From NCBI GenBank assembly GCA_018716805.1, contig DVJL01000144.1:1-35198 (forward strand): DNA of 35,198 nucleotides, given 5' to 3'. Under the pieces are notes generated by a model. That model saw only the letters and a list, made by a program, of their open reading frames with translations. It searched no databases and was not told the origin of the DNA. The position numbers were made by a program, and so were the translations under genes. This document shows positions 8,577 to 15,847 of the stretch, in pieces. The first letter of the stretch is position 1. The number at the start of each line of letters is the position of its first letter. Origin of the DNA: Candidatus Faecivicinus avistercoris. Lineage in GTDB: Bacteria > Bacillota > Clostridia > Christensenellales > Aristaeellaceae.

Positions 8577-9860
8577 TTGAACGTCACTGAAGCGCTATCC
8601 TACATCCACAGCGTATCGTGGATGGGCTCCGTCCCCGGCCTCGGCCGCACCCGCGCGCTGCTTGCGCGCATGGGAAACCCGGAGAAAAAGCTCAAATTCA
8701 TCCACATCGCCGGCACGAACGGCAAGGGATCGACCGCCGCGATGCTGGCCAACGTGCTCCGCGCCGCGGGCTACCGCACGGGGCTGTACACCTCGCCGTA
8801 CATCATCCGCTTCAACGAGCGGATGCAGATCGACAACGAACCCATTTCCGACGGCGAACTGGCCGAGATCACGACCCGCGTCCAGCCGCTGGCCGACGCC
8901 CTCGACGAACATCCGACCGAGTTCGAGCTGGTCACCTGCATCGCGATGGAGTATTTCGCGCGCCATGCGTGCGACATCGTGGTGCTCGAAGTCGGCCTGG
9001 GCGGCGAGTTCGATTCCACCAACGTCATCCCGGCGCCCGAGGCGGCGGTCATCGTCAACATCGGGCTCGACCACATGCAGGTGCTCGGCGATACGGTGGA
9101 GGAGATCGCCCACGCGAAGGCCGGCATCATCAAGGACGGCTGCGACTGCGTGCTCTACGCACAGCAGCCGTCGGTCGAGGCCGTGTTCGAGCAGACGTGC
9201 CGCGAGCGCGGCGCAAGACTGCACCGCGCCGGCATGGAGCCGCTGACGCTCGTCTCGCACGGGCTCGACGGACAGGTGTTCGACTGGAAAACGCTTGGCG
9301 GGCTGCACATTCCGCTATTGGGCGAACACCAGCTGCACAACGCGAGCACCGTGCTGACCACGCTGGAGGTGCTCGCCGCAAAGGGCTGGACGATCCCCGA
9401 ATCCGCCGTCCGCGAGGGGCTTTCCTCGGTTCGCTGGCCGGGCCGCTTCGAGCTGCTCGCGCGCGACCCGCTGTTCATCATCGACGGCGGCCACAACCCG
9501 CAGTGCCTCGACGCGCTGGTACAGGCGTTTCGCGACTACCTGCCCGGCAGGAAGATCACCTTCTTGAACGGCTGCATGGCCGACAAGGACTACGGCGCGA
9601 TGTTCGCCGACCTCGTCCCCTTCGCCGCCGGGTTCGTCACCGTCACGCCGGGAAACCCGCGCGCGCTGCCCGCCGAACGGCTGGCCGAGCATCTGAAGCC
9701 GTATGGCCTGCCGGTCACGGCCTGCAAAAGCATCGCCGAGGGCGTGCGCACGGCCATCGAGTTCGCCGGGCGCGACGGCGTCGTCTGCGCGTGCGGATCG
9801 CTGTACATGCTCGCAGACGTCTGCGAAGCCGTCGCCAGCGCCTATGGGCAGGACAAATGA
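8577..9860 (+). CDS. folC: Bifunctional folylpolyglutamate/dihydrofolate synthase FolC
   Basis: 427-residue Mur-ligase-type enzyme that adds glutamate to folates, retaining them in the cell after FolT import, and may also make dihydrofolate from dihydropteroate. The ATP-binding P-loop is HIAGTNGKGSTAAML (about 43-57). TSPYIIRFNERMQID (about 73-87) is the folate-binding stretch. LEVGLGGEFDSTNV and NIGLDHMQVLGDT carry the metal and ATP residues, and IDGGHNPQCLDAL the C-terminal domain motif. Length is normal. The start is TTG at 8577, supported by AGAGG six to seven bases upstream; no better ATG exists nearby. It is co-transcribed with folT under the THF riboswitch and followed by a terminator at 9875. 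Confidence 0.93.
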   Translation: MNVTEALSYIHSVSWMGSVPGLGRTRALLARMGNPEKKLKFIHIAGTNGKGSTAAMLANVLRAAGYRTGLYTSPYIIRFNERMQIDNEPISDGELAEITTRVQPLADALDEHPTEFELVTCIAMEYFARHACDIVVLEVGLGGEFDSTNVIPAPEAAVIVNIGLDHMQVLGDTVEEIAHAKAGIIKDGCDCVLYAQQPSVEAVFEQTCRERGARLHRAGMEPLTLVSHGLDGQVFDWKTLGGLHIPLLGEHQLHNASTVLTTLEVLAAKGWTIPESAVREGLSSVRWPGRFELLARDPLFIIDGGHNPQCLDALVQAFRDYLPGRKITFLNGCMADKDYGAMFADLVPFAAGFVTVTPGNPRALPAERLAEHLKPYGLPVTACKSIAEGVRTAIEFAGRDGVVCACGSLYMLADVCEAVASAYGQDK

Positions 9861-9874
9861 TCTTTTGGGCACCC

Positions 9875-9914
9875 GGGAGGGAATTCCGCATCGATGTGGG
9901 ATTCCCTCCCATTT
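9875..9914 (+). terminator. Terminator of the folT-folC operon
   Basis: GGGAGGGAAT (9875-9884) pairs perfectly with ATTCCCTCCC (9901-9910), followed by ATTTATT. Confidence 0.8.
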
Positions 9915-9918
9915 ATTC

Positions 9919-9937
9919 ATAAATCGGCCCGATTTAT
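9919..9937. promoter_or_regulatory. 19-base palindrome upstream of the nfnAB promoter
   Basis: ATAAATCGG-C-CCGATTTAT, a perfect 9+1+9 palindrome about 28 bases before the -35 box of the nfnAB promoter. Symmetry and position suggest a dimeric regulator site; it could also be a small hairpin. No matching regulator is identified. Confidence 0.4.
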
Positions 9938-9965
9938 AAAAAATCATCCTTAACAATTCCGTGTG

Positions 9966-9994
9966 TTGATTTCTGCCCGCAATTGTGATACCAT
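9966..9994 (+). promoter_or_regulatory. Extended -10 promoter of nfnAB
   Basis: TTGATT (9966-9971), 17-base spacer ending TGTGA, TACCAT (9989-9994) with a TGn extension. Predicted start near 10001. Confidence 0.65.
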
Positions 9995-10000
9995 ATGATC

Positions 10001-10283
10001 CGGGAAGTTGTTTCAACAACCATCTTGGTGCCTGTTGAAAAAGGGGAAATCCGCGTTTTTCGGGCGATTCCGTCCGCTTTCACAAACCGTCTTCAGATCT
10101 GGCGAAGCCAGGGAAGGGACTGGGCGGGGCGATGCGGTGGAAAAGACGCCGGACGCGCATTTTCAGAAATTTTTCAAACAGGCTCCGGGGCGCATCCGCG
10201 CAGGCCGCCAGCGCGCGGCCGGACGAACGCTCTCCGGCAAATTCAGCGGCACGAATTTTTCTTAAGGCAGAGGAGATGGATCC
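10001..10283 (+). other. Long untranslated leader of nfnAB
   Basis: About 280 bases between the predicted transcription start and the nfnA ATG. It begins with GTTGTTTCAACAAC (a 6-bp inverted repeat), contains dispersed repeat copy B, then CTGGC-GAA-GCCAG and GGCCGC/GCGGCC hairpins. No known riboswitch class is recognised and no supported ORF is present. GAGGAG precedes the nfnA ATG by 8 bases. Confidence 0.45.
10027..10087 (+). repeat. Dispersed intergenic repeat, copy B
   Basis: Partner of copy A (1453-1514), with the same block order from GGTGCCTG to CAAAC. It also shares GGGGAAATCCGC exactly with copy C at 27487-27580. Confidence 0.5.
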
Positions 10284-11126
10284 ATGTTCAAGATTCTGAA
10301 GAAAGAGCCCTTGAACCCGACCGTCACCCGCATGGTCATCGAAGCCCCGTTGATCGCGCGGAAGGCAAAGGCAGGGCAGTTCATCATCCTGCGCGCGTCT
10401 GAGGACGGCGAGCGCATTCCGCTGACCATCGCGGGCTACGACCGCGAGGCCGGCACGGTCGACATCATCTTCCAGATCGTCGGCGCGACGACCATGGAGC
10501 TCAACGCGCTCAACGAGGGCGATTCGCTTCCGGACTTCGTTGGCCCACTCGGCAAGGCCACGGAGATCGAAGGGCTGAAGAAGGTCGCCATCGTCGGAGG
10601 CGGCGTGGGCTGTGCCATCGCGCTGCCGGTCGCGCAGGCGCTGCACGAGGCCGGCGCGGTCGTCCATTCGATCGTCGGCTTCCGCAACAAGGATCTGGTC
10701 ATCCTCGAGGACGACTTCAACGCCTGCTCCGACCGCGTCTGCATGATGACCGACGACGGCAGCTACGGCCAGAAGGGCGTCGTCACCGTCGCGCTCGAGC
10801 AGCTGATTCAGGAGGGCAACGAGTACGACGAGGTCATCGCCATCGGCCCGGTCATCATGATGAAGTTCGTCTGCCTGACCACCAAGAAGTACAACATCAA
10901 GACCGTGATCTCCATGAACCCGATCATGGTCGACGGCACGGGCATGTGCGGCGGCTGCCGCCTGACCGTCGGCGGCGAGACGAAGTTCGCCTGCGTCGAT
11001 GGCCCGGACTTCGACGGCCACCTCGTCGACTTCGACGAAGCCATGAAGCGCGGCGCCATGTACCGCGATTTCGAGGCGCACAAGCGCGAGGAAGCCTGCA
11101 ACCTGTTCAAGAAGGAGGCCGAATAA
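10284..11126 (+). CDS. nfnA: Ferredoxin:NADP+ oxidoreductase subunit A (NfnA/SudB type)
   Basis: 280-residue FAD/NAD-binding and [2Fe-2S] subunit. With NfnB it can form the NADH-dependent reduced ferredoxin:NADP+ oxidoreductase, an electron-bifurcating transhydrogenase of anaerobes. The N-terminal FAD domain shows ASEDGERIPLTIAGYD (about 43-58, RxPLT-type flavin motif). The nucleotide-binding domain starts KVAIVGGGVGCAIALPVA (about 103-120). The C-terminal cluster motif is GMCGGCRLTVGG with a further FACVDGPDFDGHLVDF. The family includes dihydroorotate dehydrogenase electron-transfer subunits and sulfide dehydrogenase, but size and the directly following NfnB-type gene favour NfnA. The ATG has GAGGAG eight bases upstream. 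Stop and next start are separated by one base, so the two are translationally linked. Confidence 0.88.
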   Translation: MFKILKKEPLNPTVTRMVIEAPLIARKAKAGQFIILRASEDGERIPLTIAGYDREAGTVDIIFQIVGATTMELNALNEGDSLPDFVGPLGKATEIEGLKKVAIVGGGVGCAIALPVAQALHEAGAVVHSIVGFRNKDLVILEDDFNACSDRVCMMTDDGSYGQKGVVTVALEQLIQEGNEYDEVIAIGPVIMMKFVCLTTKKYNIKTVISMNPIMVDGTGMCGGCRLTVGGETKFACVDGPDFDGHLVDFDEAMKRGAMYRDFEAHKREEACNLFKKEAE

Positions 11127-11127
11127 T

Positions 11128-12555
11128 ATGGCGCAGAGAAATATGAGCCCGACCAAGTGCCCGATGCCTTCGCTCGCACCGGATTACCGCAACAAGGTGT
11201 TTGAAGAGGTCGCCACCGGCTATACCTATGAGATGGCCGTCGAGGAGGCGCGCCGCTGCCTGCACTGCAAGAACAAGCCCTGCGTCACCGCCTGCCCGGT
11301 GCAGATCGACATCCCGGCCTTCATCGAGAAGGTCGCCAACGAGGACATGGAGGGCGCGTTCGAAATCCTGAACAAGCAGTCCTCGCTGCCCGCGGTCTGC
11401 GGCCGCGTCTGTCCGCAGGAGACGCAGTGCGAGTCCAAGTGCGTGCGCGGCATCAAGGGCGAACCGGTCGGCATCGGCCGTCTGGAGCGCTTCGTCGCCG
11501 ACTGGCACCGCGAGCACAACGCCGAGAAGCCCGTTCCGCCGGCCTCCAACGGCCACAAGGTCGCCGTGATCGGCGCCGGCCCGGCCGGCCTGACCTGCGC
11601 GGGCGATCTGGCGCGCATGGGCTACAAGGTCACGATCTACGAGGCGCTGCACGTCGCCGGCGGCGTGCTCAGCTACGGCATTCCGGAGTTCCGTCTGCCG
11701 AAGGCGATCGTCAACAGCGAGGTCGACAACCTCCGCGCCCTCGGCGTGGACATCGAGACGGACATGGTCATCGGCAAGGTGCTGACCATCGACGAGCTGT
11801 TCGACGACATGGGCTTCGAGGCTGTGTTCATCGGCTCCGGCGCCGGCCTGCCCCGCTTCATGGGCATCCCGGGCGAGAGCCTCAAGGGCGTCTACTCCGC
11901 CAACGAGTTCCTCACCCGCATCAACCTGATGAAGGCCTACCTGCCCGACAGCAAGACCCCGATCCGCCACGGCAACCGCGTCGCCGTCGTCGGCGGCGGC
12001 AACGTTGCCATGGACGCCGCGCGCTGCGCAAAGCGCCTGGGCGCCGAGGAGGTCTACATCGTCTACCGCCGCGGTATGCAGGAGCTGCCGGCCCGCCGCG
12101 AGGAAGTCGAGCACGCCGAGGAAGAGGGCATCATCTTCAAGACGCTCACCAACCCGGTCGAGGTGCTCGGCTACAACAACCCCGAGGATCCGCGCGATCC
12201 GCGCAACGGCGAGGTCGTCGGCATGAAGTGCGTCGAGATGGAGCTGGGCGAACCGGACGCCTCCGGACGCCGCCGCCCGATCGTCAAGGAAGGCAGCGAG
12301 TTTACGCTGGACATCGACACGATGATCATGGCGCTGGGCACCAGCCCGAACCCGCTGATCCGCTCGACCACGCCCGGCCTCGACGCCGACCGCCACGGCT
12401 GCATCATCACCAAGGGCGAGGACGGCCTGACCAGCCGCGAGGGCGTCTACGCCGGCGGCGACGCCGTCACCGGCGCGGCCACCGTCATCCTCGCGATGGG
12501 CGCGGGCAAGAACGCCGCCGCCGCCATCGACGAGTACATCAAGAGCAAGAACTAA
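11128..12555 (+). CDS. nfnB: NfnB-type flavoprotein / NADPH-dependent glutamate synthase-like subunit
   Basis: 475 residues, the GltD-like large subunit of the NfnAB complex, often annotated as gltA (NADPH-dependent homotetrameric glutamate synthase). The N-terminal cluster domain has CLHCKNKPCVTACPVQIDIP and CGRVCPQETQCESKCVRG (about 47-115), which bind two [4Fe-4S] clusters. The first dinucleotide fold is VAVIGAGPAGLTCAGDLARMG (from about 143). The second is VAVVGGGNVAMDAARCAKRLG (about 287-307). The C-terminal GEDGLTSREGVYAGGDAVTGAAT closes the FAD site. The ATG is preceded by GGAGG within the end of nfnA. Pairing with nfnA argues for a ferredoxin/NAD(P) transhydrogenase rather than a stand-alone glutamate synthase. 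Two hairpins and a structured element follow. Confidence 0.9.
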   Translation: MAQRNMSPTKCPMPSLAPDYRNKVFEEVATGYTYEMAVEEARRCLHCKNKPCVTACPVQIDIPAFIEKVANEDMEGAFEILNKQSSLPAVCGRVCPQETQCESKCVRGIKGEPVGIGRLERFVADWHREHNAEKPVPPASNGHKVAVIGAGPAGLTCAGDLARMGYKVTIYEALHVAGGVLSYGIPEFRLPKAIVNSEVDNLRALGVDIETDMVIGKVLTIDELFDDMGFEAVFIGSGAGLPRFMGIPGESLKGVYSANEFLTRINLMKAYLPDSKTPIRHGNRVAVVGGGNVAMDAARCAKRLGAEEVYIVYRRGMQELPARREEVEHAEEEGIIFKTLTNPVEVLGYNNPEDPRDPRNGEVVGMKCVEMELGEPDASGRRRPIVKEGSEFTLDIDTMIMALGTSPNPLIRSTTPGLDADRHGCIITKGEDGLTSREGVYAGGDAVTGAATVILAMGAGKNAAAAIDEYIKSKN

Positions 12556-12563
12556 ATCGAAGC

Positions 12564-12593
12564 AGAGGAACCGGCCAAAGCGGCCGGTTCCTC
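12564..12593 (+). terminator. Hairpin after nfnB, first copy of a 29-bp direct repeat
   Basis: Perfect 12-bp stem GAGGAACCGGCC (12565-12576) with GGCCGGTTCCTC (12582-12593), loop AAAGC. No T-run follows. Bases 12564-12592 recur with one mismatch at 12795-12823. Confidence 0.65.
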
Positions 12594-12599
12594 TCAGGA

Positions 12600-12790
12600 T
12601 GTTGACAAAGTCAACAGACTGCCAGAGTGATGAGAAAGCCTGCAAGACAGGGAAGCAAACTGGCAGACAAGGGAGCTTACTTGGACGTAAGTGACCGCAG
12701 GCTGCAAGTGCAGCTGACGCTGGAAGCAAAAATTGCCGCTGGCTGCTCTCTTGTCAGGGCAATTTTTGCGTTTGCGGGCTTTGTCAGCGC
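12600..12790 (+). ncRNA. Candidate structured non-coding RNA element
   Basis: About 190 bases without a supported ORF but dense in perfect stems. In order: GTTGAC-AAA-GTCAAC (12601-12615); CTGCCAG (12619-12625) with CTGGCAG (12660-12666) enclosing CCTG/CAGG; CTTAC-TTGGAC-GTAAG (12676-12691); GCTGC-AAGT-GCAGC (12701-12714); GCAAAAATTGC (12726-12736) with GCAATTTTTGC (12759-12769). GACAAAG (12604-12610) can alternatively pair with CTTTGTC (12779-12785), closing the whole element. The string around GGGAGCTTACTTGGACGTAAGTG resembles recurrent intergenic elements I have seen in gut Clostridia, but I cannot name a family with certainty. It lies between two near-identical hairpins. Strand is assumed from neighbouring transcription. 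Confidence 0.55.
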
Positions 12791-12794
12791 GCTG

Positions 12795-12827
12795 AGAGGA
12801 ACCGGACAAAGCGGCCGGTTCCTTTTT
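12795..12827 (+). terminator. Intrinsic terminator, second copy of the 29-bp repeat
   Basis: AGGAACCGG (12797-12805) with CCGGTTCCT (12815-12823), followed by TTTTT. It matches 12564-12592 at 28 of 29 positions and is probably the original terminator of the nfnAB unit. Confidence 0.8.
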
Positions 12828-12854
12828 CAATTCATTCAAAGGGATGAAATCGCC

Positions 12855-13946
12855 ATGGATTACTGGAAAATCCGCGAGACGTTTGCGATATACGGCCTTT
12901 ACGACGCGCCGGTTCCGGCGGAACCGGCCGGCCGCGAGGCCATTGAGCGCGCCGTGCAGGCGGGCGTGGAGAGCGTCCGAAGAGCGCCGGCGGCGCTCGG
13001 CGACTTCCTGCGCACTTCCCGCTTCCCAGTGCTGTGGGAGGATCAGGCGCGCGTCGTCGCGGCGCAGGATGACAGCGTCCTCGAGCGCTACATCGCTGGA
13101 TTGCTCGACTGGCTGGCCGACCCAAACCAGCCCGGCGCATCGCGCATCCGGGCGCGCATTCTCCAACTGCGCCCTTCCCGGGGGACCGGCGAGGCCATCG
13201 ACGACAGCATCGCCTTTGCGGAAAGGTATCGCTATCCGGCGTGGGCGGACGCGCTGCGGAGCCTGCGCGCCGAATGGCAGAGCCATGCAGGTGCGACGCC
13301 CTCCTGCGGCGCGAGCGACCCTGCAGGGAACGGCGCGCGCATCACCGCCACGGATGCCCGCACAGGCGAAGCGGTTCCCTCCTCGCAGTCGGGCACGCCC
13401 GCATCGCCCGACGGTTCCGGCGCGCCTTCCCGCTCAAATCAGAGGATGCAAAGCTCAGGCCAGATGACCGCGCGCGAGGTGTTTGAAGTGCTCGACGCCT
13501 CGTGGCGCAAACAGAGGGCCAACGCGCGCGAGGCTGCCCCGCACATCATCGCATGGGGCGAATGCGACTGGGCGGCGTTGAACCGCGCCATTCAGGAGGG
13601 GATCCGCATCGTCAACGAAGATCCGCTCGAAATCCGATGGTTTTTGCAGATGGGCGCCAAGCCGATGTGGAGCGATGAAGCGAAGATCGTCTGCGGCGCG
13701 AGCGACGACGTCCTCGAGCGCTACATCGCCGACCTGCTCGACTGGGCGCTCGACCCGAACTGGCCCGGCGCGTGGGAGGTGCTCTTCGAACGCGTCGTGA
13801 AGATCCCTTCCGGGAAAATCGACTGCGCGATCGAAGCCACCCTCGCGTCCGCAGGGCAGCTCGACGATCACCCCGGCAGGTGGATCGCCACGCTTAAAGA
13901 ACTTCAGGAAGCGCGCGGGCGCGGTGCCTCTCCCGGGCTGGAATGA
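12855..13946 (+). CDS. Internally duplicated DUF5071-like protein
   Basis: 363 residues, soluble, no signal or membrane segment. It contains two related copies of one module. The first has FPVLWEDQARVV, then DSVLERYIAGLLDWLADPNQPGA; the second has KPMWSDEAKIV, then DDVLERYIADLLDWALDPNWPGA. They are joined by a low-complexity Ser/Ala/Gly/Pro-rich linker (about residues 145-200). The LLDWxxDPNWPGA core resembles DUF5071, a small alpha-helical family of unknown function. I have no further functional evidence. ATG 12855 was chosen because AAAGGGATG precedes it and the frame upstream is the terminator region. The module copies have diverged, the second being closer to the presumed consensus (PNWPG). 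It is followed by terminators and convergent to the Ldh2 gene. Confidence 0.6.
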   Translation: MDYWKIRETFAIYGLYDAPVPAEPAGREAIERAVQAGVESVRRAPAALGDFLRTSRFPVLWEDQARVVAAQDDSVLERYIAGLLDWLADPNQPGASRIRARILQLRPSRGTGEAIDDSIAFAERYRYPAWADALRSLRAEWQSHAGATPSCGASDPAGNGARITATDARTGEAVPSSQSGTPASPDGSGAPSRSNQRMQSSGQMTAREVFEVLDASWRKQRANAREAAPHIIAWGECDWAALNRAIQEGIRIVNEDPLEIRWFLQMGAKPMWSDEAKIVCGASDDVLERYIADLLDWALDPNWPGAWEVLFERVVKIPSGKIDCAIEATLASAGQLDDHPGRWIATLKELQEARGRGASPGLE

Positions 13947-14031
13947 CCCACCTTGTACACACAACAGGAAGCGCCAGCGAAAGCGGGCTTTTGCGCGCCG
14001 CGGCGGCAAATGGCCTGTGCAAGCGCAATAA

Positions 14032-14064
14032 AAAACCGGCGGGAATCACCCGGCCGGTTTTCGC
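14032..14064 (+). terminator. Terminator after the DUF5071-like gene
   Basis: AAAACCGGC (14032-14040) pairs with GCCGGTTTT (14053-14061), loop GGGAATCACCCG; the stem ends in its own T-run followed by CGCATTT. Confidence 0.75.
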
Positions 14065-14091
14065 ATTTCCATTCTCCCTGCGACAGGTGGA

Positions 14092-14119
14092 ACCGGCGCC
14101 TCCTCTCGGAAGCGCCGGT
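14092..14119. terminator. Second hairpin between convergent genes
   Basis: ACCGGCGC (14092-14099) with GCGCCGGT (14112-14119), followed by CTGTTTT on the plus strand. It lies just beyond the stop of the Ldh2 gene. Confidence 0.5.
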
Positions 14120-14141
14120 CTGTTTTCATGGAAAATCCTGC

Positions 14142-15257
14142 TTACTTCTCCCACGGGAAGACGTACTGCGTCAGGCCCAGCTCATCGCGCACAGCGGTGA
14201 TTTCCTTCTGGACGCTCTCGTTGATCGGCACGCCGTCCTTGCGGGCCAGGCGGATCTCATACTCCTTCTCGCCCGCGGTGTAGATGCGCTCGGCGCCCGG
14301 CGCCTTCTTGGAGGCGCGCATGGAGCGCATGATGTCGCCGGTCTTCTTGCGGCAGACGTCCTCGCCCATGAAGTGGTTGGTGTCGATGGCGATGAAGAAG
14401 TGGCCGAGGTGGTACTTGCACTTCTTGCCATTCTCGTCGACGCCGTTGAGCGCCTTGCCATACTGGCCATCCTGCAGCACGCTGGAGAGCAGCTCGACGA
14501 ACAGCGCGAAGCCGTAGCCCTTGTAGCCGCCCAGCGCCTCGCCGATGCCGCCCAGCGTGGTCAGCGCGGCCGTGCCCTTGCGGATGCGCTTGAGCGCGAC
14601 GCCCGCATCGCCGGAGACGGGCTCGCCGTCGTCGCCGATGATGGTGCCCGGATGGACATCCTCGCCGATGCGCTCGTAGTACTCGATCTTGCCGTTCTGC
14701 GTGATCGAAGTCGCAGCGTCAAAGTTGAAGTCGAACGGCTCGTCGCTCGGCACGCCCAGCGTGAAGGGGTTCGTGCCGAACATGCCCTCGACGCCCCACG
14801 TCGGCGCGACGGACGGGCGCGCGTTCGTGCCGGTCATGCCGATGCAGCCCTGCTTGGTGGCCATGGAGGTGTAGTAGCCCGCGATGCCGTAGTGGCAGGA
14901 ATTGCGAACGACGACCATGCCCATGCCGTATTCCTTCGCCTTGTCGATCGCCATCTGCATCGACTTGTAGCCGATGACCTGGCCCATGCCGTCGTGGCCG
15001 TCGACGACCGCCGTGGTGGGCGTCTCCTTCACGATCTCAAAGTTGGTGACGGGGCTCTGGATGCCATCCTTGATGCGATCGAGATAGATGGGCTTAAAGC
15101 GGTTGACGCCGTGGGACTCGATGCCGCGCTTGTCGCTCTCGAGCAGCACGTCGGCGCAGATCTCGGCGTCCTCGCGCGGGATGCCGTAGCCGACGAACGC
15201 GTCCACCACGAAACTGGTAATGGTCTTCCAATCCACAATCGACTTGTTGACTGCCAT
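14142..15257 (-). CDS. Ldh2-family malate/L-lactate/ureidoglycolate-type dehydrogenase
   Basis: 371-residue NAD(P)-dependent 2-hydroxyacid oxidoreductase of the Ldh2/MDH2 family; it reduces or oxidises a small hydroxyacid such as malate, lactate or ureidoglycolate, and the exact substrate is not decided by sequence. Diagnostic stretches: CADVLLESDKRGIESHGVNR (early, with the conserved SHG), VVDGHDGMGQVIGYKSMQ, VVRNSCHYGIAGYYTSMA (catalytic/cofactor region), GMFGTNPFTLGVPS, the glycine-rich LGGIGEALGGYKGYGFALFVELLSSVL and HFFIAIDTNHFM. Start ATG 15257 is set by AAAGGAGGAG 6-8 bases upstream; the frame stays open to 15350 with no ribosome site, across a leader hairpin. It has its own promoter and an attenuator-like leader. 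Confidence 0.88.
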   Translation of the reverse strand: MAVNKSIVDWKTITSFVVDAFVGYGIPREDAEICADVLLESDKRGIESHGVNRFKPIYLDRIKDGIQSPVTNFEIVKETPTTAVVDGHDGMGQVIGYKSMQMAIDKAKEYGMGMVVVRNSCHYGIAGYYTSMATKQGCIGMTGTNARPSVAPTWGVEGMFGTNPFTLGVPSDEPFDFNFDAATSITQNGKIEYYERIGEDVHPGTIIGDDGEPVSGDAGVALKRIRKGTAALTTLGGIGEALGGYKGYGFALFVELLSSVLQDGQYGKALNGVDENGKKCKYHLGHFFIAIDTNHFMGEDVCRKKTGDIMRSMRASKKAPGAERIYTAGEKEYEIRLARKDGVPINESVQKEITAVRDELGLTQYVFPWEK

Positions 15258-15287
15258 GGAAACTCCTCCTTTTGATTCTCGGCATGA

Positions 15288-15348
15288 AAAAAGAGAGAAG
15301 CACAGCGCGCGCAGAAGCTCCTGCTCCAGCGTACCGGCCGCTTCTCTC
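15288..15348 (-). promoter_or_regulatory. Attenuator-like hairpin in the ldh2 leader
   Basis: On the minus strand GAGAGAAGC (15348-15340) pairs with GCTTCTCTC (15301-15293), followed immediately by TTTTTT (15293-15288 side). The 38-base loop contains a smaller GCAG/CTGC hairpin. It begins about 16 bases after the predicted start, so most transcripts could end before the gene. No known riboswitch or T-box consensus was recognised. Confidence 0.6.
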
Positions 15349-15370
15349 ATCTCTGCTGCCTGATGTCCAT

Positions 15371-15399
15371 ATTATAGCACACTTCCCGGAACATTACAA
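15371..15399 (-). promoter_or_regulatory. Promoter of the ldh2 gene
   Basis: Minus strand: TTGTAA (15399-15394), 17-base spacer ending TGC, TATAAT (15376-15371), i.e. with an extended -10. Confidence 0.8.
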
Positions 15400-15447
15400 G
15401 CGCAAATGTCAAAGTTTCCAGAAAAACGGTTTTTTTCACCGCATATA

Positions 15448-15478
15448 CAAAAAACGCCCGGGCCCTCCTTGGCCCGGG
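15448..15478 (-). terminator. Terminator of the 58-residue small-protein gene
   Basis: CCCGGGCC (15457-15464) with GGCCCGGG (15471-15478); read on the minus strand the stem is followed by CGTTTTTTG. Confidence 0.85.
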
Positions 15479-15504
15479 GAACAGCGCGGAACCTTTCAGC
15501 TCTC

Positions 15505-15681
15505 CTACCGCGCTTCCCTGTGTTCAAACGCGCGGATGCGGATCTTCCTGTTTGCAGACGTCGCCCGCTTATCGCTGGTGAGCATGTTGGTGTACCAATC
15601 CCTCAGTTCGGGCACGCCGACGTCTTCGGACAACCGCCGGGGCAGGTTCTGCGTGTTCAAGGTCAACAGCATCTGAAACAT
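15505..15681 (-). CDS. Orphan 58-residue small protein
   Basis: Small ORF beginning MFQMLLTLNTQNLPRRLSE and ending IRIRAFEHREAR. It is supported by a near-perfect ribosome site (GAGGAGGATGAAAA before ATG 15681), a promoter upstream (15732-15762) and a strong terminator 27 bases after its stop, so it is a complete stand-alone transcription unit. There is no signal peptide or membrane span. The middle (VPELRDWYTNMLTSDKR) is probably helical; the C-terminus is strongly basic. No family is recognised and no function is proposed. It is short enough to be missed by usual gene-calling cut-offs. Confidence 0.75.
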   Translation of the reverse strand: MFQMLLTLNTQNLPRRLSEDVGVPELRDWYTNMLTSDKRATSANRKIRIRAFEHREAR

Positions 15682-15731
15682 TTTTCATCCTCCTCTGCTC
15701 TGTGGTTTGGCTTCTCCCTGAAGCCGCGCCT

Positions 15732-15762
15732 ATCATACCACGTTCCCCCACCCCTTCGTCAA
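15732..15762 (-). promoter_or_regulatory. Promoter of the 58-residue protein gene
   Basis: Minus strand: TTGACG (15762-15757), 19-base spacer, TATGAT (15737-15732). The boxes are good but the spacer is longer than optimal. Confidence 0.6.
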
Positions 15763-15847
15763 GCAATTTTCTGGATAATTCCAATATTTTACCGTTTATT
15801 TTCTATTTATTTTCATTTCAGCCGCAATTTTCGCAAGAATCGAGCGG

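Noticed and set aside
11128..12555. Dedicated glutamate synthase small subunit next to a large GltB gene
   Set aside because: No gltB is nearby; the direct pairing with an NfnA-type gene fits the ferredoxin:NADP oxidoreductase better.
12600..12790. Known riboswitch upstream of the DUF5071-like gene
   Set aside because: It is followed by an intrinsic terminator, but no known aptamer consensus was found and the flanking direct repeat favours an inserted element.
15258..15350. N-terminal extension of the Ldh2 protein from ATG 15350
   Set aside because: It lies almost at the transcription start, inside the leader hairpin and without a ribosome site; homologues begin at the ATG 15257 position.
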